Assembly: GCF_007673235.1 (NCBI RefSeq)
Contig: NZ_VDZH01000002.1
Span: 575,652-639,651 of the forward strand
Direction of reading: 5' to 3'
Origin: Curtobacterium pusillum
GTDB lineage: Bacteria; Actinomycetota; Actinomycetes; Actinomycetales; Microbacteriaceae
DNA: 64,000 nt
The translations under genes and the position numbers were made by a program. Positions 52,766 to 60,692 of the stretch are shown in pieces (position 1 is the stretch's first letter; each line of letters begins with the position of its first letter). The notes beneath the pieces are model-generated. The model worked only from the letters and a program-made list of their open reading frames with translations, was not told the origin of the DNA and ran no database searches.

Positions 52766-53992
52766 GTGCTCGGCATCCCCACGCACCTCGCTCCGCGAGT
52801 CAACGCGTGGTCGACCGTGCGGGCCTTCCACGCGGCAGCCATCGGGTCGCTCGCGGCCGCCGCCGTCGCCCTGCTCCTCTTCCGACTGGCCGACCCCGAC
52901 GTCCGCGTGGTCGGTGCCGTCCTGGCGCTGGTCCCGATGCTCGGCATGATCGCGGTGCACGTACAGTTCGGCACGTGGCGTTCGGCCGTCGCGTTCCTCG
53001 TCGTCGGTGGCGTCTGCGCGTGGTGGTTCGCCGTCGTGGTGCAGCGTGAGGTCCCGGCCGGCTGGGTCGTGTCCTACCTGCTGTCCCTGTCCGTCATCCC
53101 CTTGGTGCTCGTCGGTGGTGCGGGTGCCGTCGCGGGACGGGTCGCGATGTGGTCGATCGCGGGCTTCCTGGTCGGCCGTGTCGCGACGTCGATCGCCATC
53201 CTGCAGGCCGGCGGGTCGGCACACCCGCTCGTGCTCGCGTGGGTGACGTTGGCGTTCGTCATCGCCCTCGTCCTGTTCACGAGCCGCAACACCGCGCGGT
53301 CCGAGCGGGTCCAGCCCGAGCTGCTGCGTTCGGCGCGTGAGGAGCACGTCTCCGCCTACCGCGCCGGTGTCGAGGCCGAGGCGGCTGCGATCCTGCACGA
53401 CACCGTCCTGAACCACCTCGGCGCGATCGCACTGGCGCCGGACGGCCCGATGGACACGCAGCTGGCCCGGACGGTCGAGGCCGACGTCGCGATGCTCACC
53501 GGCAAGGAGTGGCTCGCGCCTGCCGGTCGGCAGTCCGGTCCGGAGTCGGGAGCTGCGGTCCGGGCGTTCGAGCACATGGTCGACGACCACCGCGACCACG
53601 GGCTCGACGTGACGGTCACGGGCGACCCCGCGGCGCTGAGTCGACTCGACCAGGCGGCGATGACGGCGGTCCTCCGGGCCGTCGGGCAGTGCCTGGCGAA
53701 CGTCCGGAAGCACGCGGACACCGATGCCGCCGAGGTCAGCGTGTTCGACGACGGCGCCGCCTGCACGGTCATGGTCGTCGACGACGGACGCGGGTTCGAC
53801 GAGTCGGCGACGAGTCCGGACCGGATGGGCCTGCGCGGGTCCGTCCGGGAGCGCATCGGTCGTGTCGGCGGTGACGTGCAGGTCTGGTCGTCACCGGGGT
53901 CCGGCACGAGCGTGATGATGACGGTGCCGTACGGCACGGTGACGGGGACGATCCCCACCGTGGCCCCGGACGGATCGGGGGTGCACCGGTGA
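52766..53992 (+). CDS. NarL-type sensor histidine kinase
   Basis: A 408-residue membrane kinase. About five hydrophobic segments occupy residues 20-172, followed by a dimerisation helix with phospho-acceptor His211 (AAAILHDTVLNHLG), a linker and a compact HATPase (N-box VGQCLANVRKHAD; G1 VVDDGRGFD; late G-rich SSPGSGTSVMM). GTG 52766 follows GGAAGGA. Its stop overlaps the next gene (GTGA). TAACAT at 52658-52663 is a possible -10. The sensed signal is presumably within or near the membrane as there is no large external domain. Confidence 0.83.
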   Translation: MLGIPTHLAPRVNAWSTVRAFHAAAIGSLAAAAVALLLFRLADPDVRVVGAVLALVPMLGMIAVHVQFGTWRSAVAFLVVGGVCAWWFAVVVQREVPAGWVVSYLLSLSVIPLVLVGGAGAVAGRVAMWSIAGFLVGRVATSIAILQAGGSAHPLVLAWVTLAFVIALVLFTSRNTARSERVQPELLRSAREEHVSAYRAGVEAEAAAILHDTVLNHLGAIALAPDGPMDTQLARTVEADVAMLTGKEWLAPAGRQSGPESGAAVRAFEHMVDDHRDHGLDVTVTGDPAALSRLDQAAMTAVLRAVGQCLANVRKHADTDAAEVSVFDDGAACTVMVVDDGRGFDESATSPDRMGLRGSVRERIGRVGGDVQVWSSPGSGTSVMMTVPYGTVTGTIPTVAPDGSGVHR

Positions 53993-55140
53993 GGGACCGC
54001 ACGGAGGGGCCGCGCACGGCGCAGCAGTACGACCCGCTCGGAGCGATGGGATCGCGCCCGCTCGCGATCGTGCTCGGCGCGTGTGGTGTCCTCTGGGCGC
54101 TGCTCGTGTCCGTCTTCGGCCGTGACGTCGCCGGCAGCCCGACGTTGAGCGCGCTCACCGTGCTGCTCGTCGCGGCCTCGGGCACGGTCGTCTTCGTCGC
54201 GTCGAGTCCGTTCCGTGCTCCGTTCCCGCGGTGGGCGTTCGTCCTGCACGTGGCGCTCCTCGCCACGGCCACCGTCACGAGTGTCGCGGCGCAGTGGGGA
54301 CCCGACCGCAGCGCCCTGAACGACTTCATGTCCCTGCTGACGGCGACCGGCATCGTGATGACCGCCCCGTACCGGCCGTGGACGGACCTGACGGTGGGCG
54401 GCATCGTCCTGGCCGTCGTCGCCGGAGCGTCGTGGGGCATCGGCGCCGCCGCGTTCCCGCACCACGTCCCGATCGGCGTCGCCGGGTTCCTGGCGGCGGC
54501 ACCGACGCTCGTGCTCACGGCGGCGTCCGCGGTGTTCGCCTGGACGTTCGCGGGGCTCGCCGAGCGGGTGCAGATCCGCGCCGGGTCGTACTCGGTCGAG
54601 CGTGCGGAGCGGGACGGCATCGCCGAGAGCGTGCAGCAGGACCGTTCGACGATCCTGGCGCGGGACGTCGCGCCGTTCCTCGCCGAGCTCCGGACGCGCG
54701 AGGTCATCACCGACGCCGATCGTGCCCGGGCACGGGAGATCGCGGACGGCATCCGCCGCTCGATGGTCGCCGACGCCGACCGGACCTGGTTCGAGCACGC
54801 GGTGACCGCGGACGGCGGGGGAGCAGCCGTCGTGGACGACCCGGACGGCCTCATCGCGACGCTCGACGCCGACCAGCGCACCGTCGTCCGGACGTTCCTG
54901 CGTGCAGCACTCCGTGCGACCACCGTCGACCCCGCCGGCTTCCGCGCGACGATCGGTCGTGCCCCGGACACGACCGACCGGGTGGCCGTCTCGATCGACC
55001 TCGCCGTCGCCGACTCCGACGTCGGCATCCACCGCACCTTCGACCCGTACTTCGCGGTCCTCCGCGTGACGTTCCCCGACCTGGACGTCGCGGTCCGACC
55101 CTCCGCCCTCGCACTAAGGTTCTCCTATGACCAGCACTGA
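53989..55140 (+). CDS. Kinase-like membrane protein without ATPase domain
   Basis: A 383-residue protein with the same layout as the preceding kinase: four to six spans (residues ~25-195), a coiled helix (QIRAGSYSVERAERDGIAES), then a helical region (RSTILARDVAPFLAELRTREVITDADRARAREIADGIRRSM) where a dimerisation domain would be. The C-terminal part lacks N, G1 and G2 boxes and no phospho-acceptor His context is evident, so it looks like a degenerate kinase or kinase partner. GTG 53989 overlaps upstream, and its 3' end overlaps the regulator gene by 14 bp. Family not recognised by name. Confidence 0.7.
   Translation: MRDRTEGPRTAQQYDPLGAMGSRPLAIVLGACGVLWALLVSVFGRDVAGSPTLSALTVLLVAASGTVVFVASSPFRAPFPRWAFVLHVALLATATVTSVAAQWGPDRSALNDFMSLLTATGIVMTAPYRPWTDLTVGGIVLAVVAGASWGIGAAAFPHHVPIGVAGFLAAAPTLVLTAASAVFAWTFAGLAERVQIRAGSYSVERAERDGIAESVQQDRSTILARDVAPFLAELRTREVITDADRARAREIADGIRRSMVADADRTWFEHAVTADGGGAAVVDDPDGLIATLDADQRTVVRTFLRAALRATTVDPAGFRATIGRAPDTTDRVAVSIDLAVADSDVGIHRTFDPYFAVLRVTFPDLDVAVRPSALALRFSYDQH
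55115..55120 (+). promoter_or_regulatory. -10-like hexamer TAAGGT, 6 nt before ATG 55127
   Basis: TAAGGT lies inside the end of the previous gene, with ATG of the regulator six bases later. The regulator may have its own leaderless transcript. Confidence 0.5.
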
Positions 55141-55828
55141 CCCGAGCCGGATCACGGATGGCATGCCCGCCATCCCGAACCCGGGGACACGACGCGTGCG
55201 GCTGGCGATCCTCGACGACCACGAGGTGCTGTTGGACAGCCTGTCGAGCTGGATCGCGGTGAACGCCTTCGACTTCGACCTGGCGCTGACGGCCCACACG
55301 TGGCTCGAGATGGTGCACAGCGAGAACTTCCCGACCGACCTGGTGTTCCTGGACTTCCAGCTCAAGGAACCCGTCTCGATCGAGGCCCGGGTGCGCACCT
55401 GCCGCGCGGCCGGAGCGAAGGTCATCGTGTTGTCGAGCGTCGACAGCCGGGAGTCCCGCGACCGCGCCCTGGCCGCCGGCGCCGCTGCCTTCCTGTCGAA
55501 GTCGCTGCCGATGCGCGAGGTCATGGACGTCGCGCGCGAGATCATGGGCGTCGCCCGGGACACCCCGCCGCAGCGCGACTGGCGTCCGCTGCCGACGGGG
55601 GCGAACGCGCACCAGCGGCCGAAGCTCAGCCACGGCGAGGAAGAGGCGCTGCGCCTGTACGTGTCGGGGTACTCGACGAACGAGGTCGCCGCGCAGATGA
55701 ACGTGCAGTACGAGACCGCGAAGACCTACCTCCGGCGCGTCCGTGAGAAGTACAGCAAGGTCGGTCGTCCGGCGTCGAAGAAGTCCGACCTGATCCGTCG
55801 TGCGGCCGAGGACGGGTTCCTCGCGTAG
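55127..55828 (+). CDS. LuxR/NarL-type response regulator
   Basis: A 233-residue regulator. The receiver has the acidic pair (LAILDDHEVLL), Asp76 as phospho-acceptor (LVFLDFQLKEP), Ser in VLSSVDS and Lys in FLSKSLP. The C-terminal helix-turn-helix (LSHGEEEALRLYVSGYSTNEVAAQMNVQYETAKTYLRRVREKY) is LuxR-like, although the turn has a Tyr-Glu in place of the common Ser-x-x-Thr-Val. It is the output of the two upstream membrane proteins. The stop shares a base with the tdk GTG (TAGTG). Confidence 0.88.
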   Translation: MTSTDPSRITDGMPAIPNPGTRRVRLAILDDHEVLLDSLSSWIAVNAFDFDLALTAHTWLEMVHSENFPTDLVFLDFQLKEPVSIEARVRTCRAAGAKVIVLSSVDSRESRDRALAAGAAAFLSKSLPMREVMDVAREIMGVARDTPPQRDWRPLPTGANAHQRPKLSHGEEEALRLYVSGYSTNEVAAQMNVQYETAKTYLRRVREKYSKVGRPASKKSDLIRRAAEDGFLA

Positions 55829-56454
55829 TGGCGAAGCTCTACTTCCGCTACGGCGCGATGAACAGCGGCAAGAGCACCGGGCTGCTGCAGGCGGCCTACA
55901 ACTACGAGGAGCGCGGTCACCGGGTCCTGCTCGCGAAGCCGTCGGTGGACACCAAGGGCGACCGTGAGATCGTCTCCCGGCTGGGTGTCACACGCGCCGT
56001 CGACATCGTGTTCACGCCCGGTGCCGACGTCCGGTCCGCCGTCACCGCGGCGGGTGCCGTCGACCCGGAGTCCGGCCGGCTCGACGGCATGGTCCGGCCC
56101 GTCAGCTGCGTGCTGGTGGACGAGGCGCAGTTCCTCACGCCGCGACAGGTCGACGACCTGCTCCGGATCGCCGTCCTCGACGAGGTCCCGGTGATCGCGT
56201 ACGGCATCCGTACCGACTTCCGCACCGAGGCGTTCCCCGGCAGCGCCCGCCTGCTCGAGGTCGCGCACTCGCTCGAGGAGCTCAAGACCATCTGCCGCTG
56301 CGGCCGCAAGGCGGTCTTCAACGCGCGCAAGGTCGACGGCCGGTTCGTCTTCGACGGTTCGCAGGTGGCGATCGACGGCGTCGACGTCACCTACGAGTCG
56401 CTCTGCGCCAACTGCTACCTGACGGAGTCCGGCGGGCGCCTCGACGGCGACTGA
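55828..56454 (+). CDS. tdk: Thymidine kinase (TK1 type)
   Basis: A 208-residue salvage enzyme phosphorylating thymidine. The P-loop GAMNSGKST follows LYFRY, the Walker B region is VLVDEAQFLT, the lasso/ substrate region has YGIRTDFRTEAFPGS, and the structural zinc ligands are CRCG and CANC. GTG 55828 overlaps the regulator stop by one base, so tdk belongs to the sensor/regulator transcription unit, an unusual neighbour for a salvage enzyme. A family A hairpin follows. Confidence 0.95.
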   Translation: MAKLYFRYGAMNSGKSTGLLQAAYNYEERGHRVLLAKPSVDTKGDREIVSRLGVTRAVDIVFTPGADVRSAVTAAGAVDPESGRLDGMVRPVSCVLVDEAQFLTPRQVDDLLRIAVLDEVPVIAYGIRTDFRTEAFPGSARLLEVAHSLEELKTICRCGRKAVFNARKVDGRFVFDGSQVAIDGVDVTYESLCANCYLTESGGRLDGD

Positions 56455-56495
56455 CGGGTCCGCCGGCCCGCGTCGTGCAGACGCGACCGTCTGAC

Positions 56496-56537
56496 GGCCT
56501 GGAGGCACGGTGCCGGCCCGCCCCGCGCCTCCAGGCC
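56496..56537. repeat. Family A intergenic palindrome
   Basis: GGCCTGGAGGC (56496-56506) pairs exactly with GCCTCCAGGCC (56527-56537); loop GC-rich. It lies 42 bp past the tdk stop. Confidence 0.82.
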
Positions 56538-56584
56538 GGTGGGTGGTGCGGAATGCACGTGCGTCGGGTGGCGTTGGTGACCAC

Positions 56585-57628
56585 ATGAGCGACGCTTCCG
56601 TGCACCTGTCCGTCCTCGATCTGGCCACACGCGAGTACGGCCAGTCCAACACCGAAGCCCTGCAGGGCTCCATCGACATGGCGGTGCACGCCGAGAAGCT
56701 CGGCTACGAGCGCTTCTGGGTCGCCGAGCACCACGGCATGCCGGGCATCACCTCGTCCGCGCCGGCGGTGCTCCTGAGCGCCGTGGGGGCCGCGACGTCC
56801 ACGATCCGCATCGGCTCCGGCGGCGTGATGCTGCCGAACCACGCTCCGCTCGTCGTCGCGGAGCAGTTCGGCACCCTGCGCGCGCTGTACGGCGACCGGG
56901 TCGACCTCGGACTCGGGCGTGCGCCGGGGACCGACGGGGCGACCGCGATGGCGCTGCGCCGGACCGACCGTCTCGACGTCGATGACTTCCCGGACCGGCT
57001 CGCCGACCTCATCGGGTTCTTCACCGGGATGGACGAGTCGAACCCGCTCGCACGGATCCGTGCGGTGCCCGGGTACGGGGACGTGCCGGAGTTCTGGCTG
57101 CTCGGGTCCTCCGGGTACAGCGCGCAGGTCGCCGGAGCACTCGGTGTCTCGTTCGCCTTCGCGCACCACTTCGCGTCGGACAACACCGAGGCGGCGCTCG
57201 CGCTGTACCGCGACTCGTTCCGGCCGTCGCGCTTCCGGCAGACGCCGAACGCCCTGATCGGCGTGCAGGTCGTCACCGACGAGGACCCGGCCGTCGTCGA
57301 CGAGCAGAGCGCTCCCGGCATGATCTCCTTCATCCGCATGCGGCAGGGTGCGAAGCCCGAGCCGGTGTCGATGGAGGAAGCACGGGCGTACGAGTTCAGC
57401 GACCTCGAGCGCCGCTTCATCGCGGCGCGCACGGAGCGGCAGGCCTACGGGAACGCCGAGCAGGTCGCGACGAAGATCAACGCCCTGGTCGAATCGACCG
57501 GCGCGGACGGCGTGATCGTCGCGCCGGGGGCGGCGCAGGCGCGGTACCGGCACCAGGCGCTGGACGTCGTGGCGGGCCTGCACGCCGAAGGGCGCCTCGT
57601 GCGTGCCGGGGCGGGCGCGTCGGTCTGA
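56585..57628 (+). CDS. LLM class flavin-dependent oxidoreductase
   Basis: A 347-residue luciferase-like monooxygenase fold. Typical features are SVLDLATREYGQSNTEALQGSIDMAVHAEKLGYERFWVAEHHG, then TSTIRIGSGGVMLPNHAPLVVAEQFGTL and DLGLGRAPGTD. The family with an N-terminal LSVLDL and EHHGMP motifs uses FMN or F420; the cofactor and substrate are not known here. ATG 56585 is chosen because conserved sequence starts four residues later; the open frame upstream is rich in Pro/Arg and includes the family A hairpin. Confidence 0.9.
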   Translation: MSDASVHLSVLDLATREYGQSNTEALQGSIDMAVHAEKLGYERFWVAEHHGMPGITSSAPAVLLSAVGAATSTIRIGSGGVMLPNHAPLVVAEQFGTLRALYGDRVDLGLGRAPGTDGATAMALRRTDRLDVDDFPDRLADLIGFFTGMDESNPLARIRAVPGYGDVPEFWLLGSSGYSAQVAGALGVSFAFAHHFASDNTEAALALYRDSFRPSRFRQTPNALIGVQVVTDEDPAVVDEQSAPGMISFIRMRQGAKPEPVSMEEARAYEFSDLERRFIAARTERQAYGNAEQVATKINALVESTGADGVIVAPGAAQARYRHQALDVVAGLHAEGRLVRAGAGASV

Positions 57629-57688
57629 CGCGTCGTGCTGTCGCGTCGTCGGCCCGTCGCGTCGTCGTCTTGTCCCGTCGTCGTCCTT

Positions 57689-57745
57689 CGAGTGAGCAGG
57701 AATCGTCGGGTCGCCGCACGGTACTCGACGATTTCTGCTCCCTCG
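57689..57745. terminator. Imperfect 20-bp-arm hairpin between convergent genes
   Basis: CGAGTGAGCAGGAATCGTCG (57689-57708) pairs with 57726-57745 with two deviations. It separates the LLM oxidoreductase gene from the convergent response regulator gene. Confidence 0.7.
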
Positions 57746-57771
57746 ACGCCAGTGCGGGCCGGCGTCCCGAC

Positions 57772-58392
57772 CTAGGCGAGGAGGCCGAGCCGCGTCGCGG
57801 TGGCGATCGCGGCCACGCGGGACCCCACGTCGAGCTTCCGGAAGACGTTGTAGACGTGCCGCTTCACCGTGCCCACGGCGAGCCCCAGGTCCGCGGCGAT
57901 CTCGGCGTTGGACCGAGCGGACGCGATGAGCCGCAGGACCTCGAGTTCGCGGTCGCTGAGGGGTGAGCCCGCGCGGGCCTCGGTGACGAGGTCGATCGGG
58001 AACGTGACCGGTGCCGCATCGGTGCTCGTCGCCCGGACGATCCGGTCGACGAGCTCCCGGCTCGGGGTGTCCTTCGTGACGAAGTCCACGGCGCCGGCGT
58101 CGAGGAGCGCCCGGCGCAGCACGGCGTCGCGGTGCATGGTCAGCACGACGACGGCGATGCCCGGGTGGTTCCGACGCACCGTGGCGATGGTCGTCCGCGC
58201 CGGGGGACCGTCGAGCTCCACGTCGAGCAGCAGGACGTCGATGGCCGGGGCCTCGGGGGAGCCGAGTACGTCGGCGGGCCGCTCACCGTGGGCCACGACG
58301 CGGATGGTCGGCACCGACGACAGGATCGTGGCGAGGCCCTCGCGGAAGAGCCGGTGGTCGTCGACGATCGCGACGTGCGTGATGCCGGTCAC
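57772..58392 (-). CDS. LuxR/NarL-type response regulator
   Basis: A 206-residue regulator. The receiver shows VAIVDDHRLFREGL, phospho-acceptor Asp57 (VLLLDVELDG), Thr in VLTMHRD and Lys in FVTKDTPSREL. The C-terminal LuxR helix-turn-helix is textbook: SPLSDRELEVLRLIASARSNAEIAADLGLAVGTVKRHVYNVFRKLDVGSR. GTG 58392 overlaps the kinase stop (GTGA), so the kinase is its partner. Target genes are not known. Confidence 0.92.
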   Translation of the reverse strand: MTGITHVAIVDDHRLFREGLATILSSVPTIRVVAHGERPADVLGSPEAPAIDVLLLDVELDGPPARTTIATVRRNHPGIAVVVLTMHRDAVLRRALLDAGAVDFVTKDTPSRELVDRIVRATSTDAAPVTFPIDLVTEARAGSPLSDRELEVLRLIASARSNAEIAADLGLAVGTVKRHVYNVFRKLDVGSRVAAIATATRLGLLA

Positions 58393-59414
58393 AGTGCTCC
58401 GATCGGGATGGTGAGCCGGACGGTGGTGCCGTGCCCCGGGGCGCTCTCGACGGCGAGCACCGCCCCGATGAGGCCGGCTCGCTCGCGCATCGTCAGCTGC
58501 CCGAGTCTGCCGTCGGCCGCTGCGGTGGTGTCGAAGCCGGGACCGTCGTCCGAGACGGTCACGGTGACCGTGCTGCCGACCCAGTCGAACCGCACCGTCG
58601 CCGTCGACCCGGACGCGTGCTTCCGCCAGTTCGTGAGTGCTTCGAGCAGGATCGTGAGGGCCTCTTCTGCCTTCCAGTTCGGCAGCCGCACCGGCGCGCC
58701 GGAGGAGGTGATCTCGACGGTGCGCTCGGCCGGGAAGAGGTCCTTGGCGTGCCGACCCAGTGCTGCGTCGAGCAAGTCGTCGCCGACTCGGGCGTGCAGG
58801 GCGACCGCGAGGTCCTGGACCTCGCCGAGAGCGCCCCGCAGCAGCCGTGCGGCGTCCTCGAGCTGCGCCGTCCGTTCGGGCGCCGGGGGATCGGTGAGCA
58901 GGGTGAGGTCGACCCGCTGGAGCCCCGCGAGGATGCCGTGCGCGACGCGGTCGTGCAGGTCACGGGCGATCTGCGTGCGGGAGTCCATGTGCGCTGTGGT
59001 GACGCGCTGCCGGAGCGCTTCCGTGTAGGCGATGGCCCCGGCGGGGAAGCGGCTCCAGATGCCCGCGTGGAGCGCTCTGGTGGCACGGAGGACGTCGGTC
59101 GTGCTCAACGCTCCGACCTGGTCGACGAACACCGGCAGGTAGGCGTCGAAGAGGACCTCTGCCGCGAGCATCGCGCCGGCCGGGTGCTGGGCGTGCTCGG
59201 CGTGCAGTGCTCCGGTCGCGAGGTGCGCGGGGTCGAGGTACGAGTCGCTCACGACACTCGACTCGGCGCCGGCGGCGTAGCGCTCGTGGGCCTCGGCGAC
59301 CATCGACGTGACGTTCTCGAGCAGGCTCTGGGCCATCACGGGGTCGTCGGCGAGTTCGGGGAAGCGCGCACCGATCTGCGCGAGGACGGAGGCGAGCGGT
59401 GCGGGGATGTCCAT
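58389..59414 (-). CDS. Cytosolic NarL-type histidine kinase
   Basis: A 341-residue kinase without membrane spans. The first ~140 residues are a helical, possibly ligand-binding region of no known family (PLASVLAQIGARFPELADDP). The HisKA_3 segment RTQIARDLHDRVAHGILAGLQRV has phospho-acceptor His154, and the HATPase has ALTNWRKHASG (N-box), VSDDGPGFD (G1) and the terminal GHGTTVRLTIP. A soluble sensor suggests an intracellular signal. ATG 59414 is chosen because the upstream frame runs into the tRNA-Pro gene. Confidence 0.88.
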   Translation of the reverse strand: MDIPAPLASVLAQIGARFPELADDPVMAQSLLENVTSMVAEAHERYAAGAESSVVSDSYLDPAHLATGALHAEHAQHPAGAMLAAEVLFDAYLPVFVDQVGALSTTDVLRATRALHAGIWSRFPAGAIAYTEALRQRVTTAHMDSRTQIARDLHDRVAHGILAGLQRVDLTLLTDPPAPERTAQLEDAARLLRGALGEVQDLAVALHARVGDDLLDAALGRHAKDLFPAERTVEITSSGAPVRLPNWKAEEALTILLEALTNWRKHASGSTATVRFDWVGSTVTVTVSDDGPGFDTTAAADGRLGQLTMRERAGLIGAVLAVESAPGHGTTVRLTIPIGAL

Positions 59415-59503
59415 GGCGGACCGAGCGTATCCCGATCGCCGCAGGTGCCATCGGGTGGCGACGCTGGATGGGCCTGCGGACACATGCGCCGCGACGGTAA
59501 AGC

Positions 59504-59537
59504 AGAAGGCCCCGGTTCCGGAGAACCAGGGCCTTCT
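59504..59537 (-). terminator. Terminator downstream of tRNA-Pro
   Basis: AGAAGGCCCCGGTTC (59504-59518) pairs with GAACCAGGGCCTTCT (59523-59537) with one wobble and a 4-nt loop; the minus-strand continuation reads GCTTTACC. It lies 22 nt beyond the tRNA 3' end. Confidence 0.82.
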
Positions 59538-59558
59538 TCTGTACTGTCTCAACACAGT

Positions 59559-59633
<75 letters not shown>

Positions 59634-59735
59634 CGGTGTGATCGCTCCGTGGCCGGAGCAACCCCAGAAGTCTATCCGATGATCAGGTGTGCTGGTGACC
59701 ATCGAGCGAACTCCCGGGCGCGTCGCCCCGTGGGG

Positions 59736-60692
59736 TCAGTCGGTGCGGGCGGTCAGCGTGACGACGACCGCTTCGGGACGGCACGAGAACCGCACCGGCG
59801 CGTAGATCGACGTGCCGATGCCCGCCGAGACCTCGAGCCACGACCAGTGCCCACGGTGCTGCCACTTGTGGAGACCACTGACGTAGCGGCGCGGCAGGTC
59901 GCTGTTCGTCACGAGCGCCCCGACGCCCGGCACCTGGACCTGGCCGCCGTGGGTGTGCCCGGCGAAGACGATGTCGGCACCCTGGGTCACGAAGGCGTCG
60001 AGCACACGGCGGTACGGCGCGTGGGCGACGCCGATGGCGACGGGGGAGGGGCCGTCCTCGTCCTCCGACCACGGCACTTCGCCGCGCATCTCGTCGACGT
60101 TCGTCGGCAGGAGGTCGAGGCGGTCCCAGCCGCGGTGGGCGTCGGACGTGCCGAAGAGCTCGAAGCGGGAGCCCTTGAGTTCGATCGCGTGCGCCTGGTC
60201 GTTGAGGTCGAGCCACCCGAGCGACTCGAAGAACGCCGTCTGCCGGTCGATGTCGAGCTCGACCGGTCGGCGCTCGGAGTGCATCTTGCTCGGGCCGGAG
60301 AAGTACTTGAACGGGTTGCGCGGCGACGGACCGTAGAAGTCGTTCGACCCGTGGGCGAACGCACCGGGCACACCGCGGAACGGTTCCAGTGCGTACTCGA
60401 CCGCGGCGTTCGCGGTGGGGTGCCCGAGGTTGTCGCCGGTGTTCACGATGAAGTCCGGTTCGACCAGGCTGAGGTCGCGCAGCCACTGCTGCTTGTCGGC
60501 CTGCCACGGTGCCATGTGGATGTCCGACAGGTGCAGGACGACGACGTCACGCGACCCCGGCGGCAGCACCGGGACGGTCTCCCAGCGGATGCCGAACCGG
60601 CGCCGCTCGACGAGCGACCCCCACGCCGCCGTGGCGGCACCGACGGCCGCGCCCGCTGCGAGGACCCCGAGCGCGGCGCGACCGCGGGTCAC
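59736..60692 (-). CDS. Metallophosphoesterase
   Basis: A 318-residue calcineurin-like phosphoesterase with an N-terminal membrane or signal-anchor segment (GVLAAGAAVGAATAAWGSLVE). Metal-binding motifs are in order: LSDIHMAPW (D-x-H), TGDNLGHP (GD), GSNDFYG (GNHD variant in which the His is Phe/absent), VAHAPYRR (H) and FAGHTHGGQVQVP (GHTH). GTG 60692 overlaps the PBP stop by four bases, a linkage common in actinobacteria. The substrate could be a cell-envelope phospholipid or a phosphorylated precursor; this is inference. Confidence 0.88.
   Translation of the reverse strand: MTRGRAALGVLAAGAAVGAATAAWGSLVERRRFGIRWETVPVLPPGSRDVVVLHLSDIHMAPWQADKQQWLRDLSLVEPDFIVNTGDNLGHPTANAAVEYALEPFRGVPGAFAHGSNDFYGPSPRNPFKYFSGPSKMHSERRPVELDIDRQTAFFESLGWLDLNDQAHAIELKGSRFELFGTSDAHRGWDRLDLLPTNVDEMRGEVPWSEDEDGPSPVAIGVAHAPYRRVLDAFVTQGADIVFAGHTHGGQVQVPGVGALVTNSDLPRRYVSGLHKWQHRGHWSWLEVSAGIGTSIYAPVRFSCRPEAVVVTLTARTD

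Noticed and set aside
59736-60692. Frameshift or pseudogene because the phosphoesterase GNHD motif reads GSND
   Set aside because: The reading frame is intact, the other metal motifs are complete, and this variant is plausible within the family.
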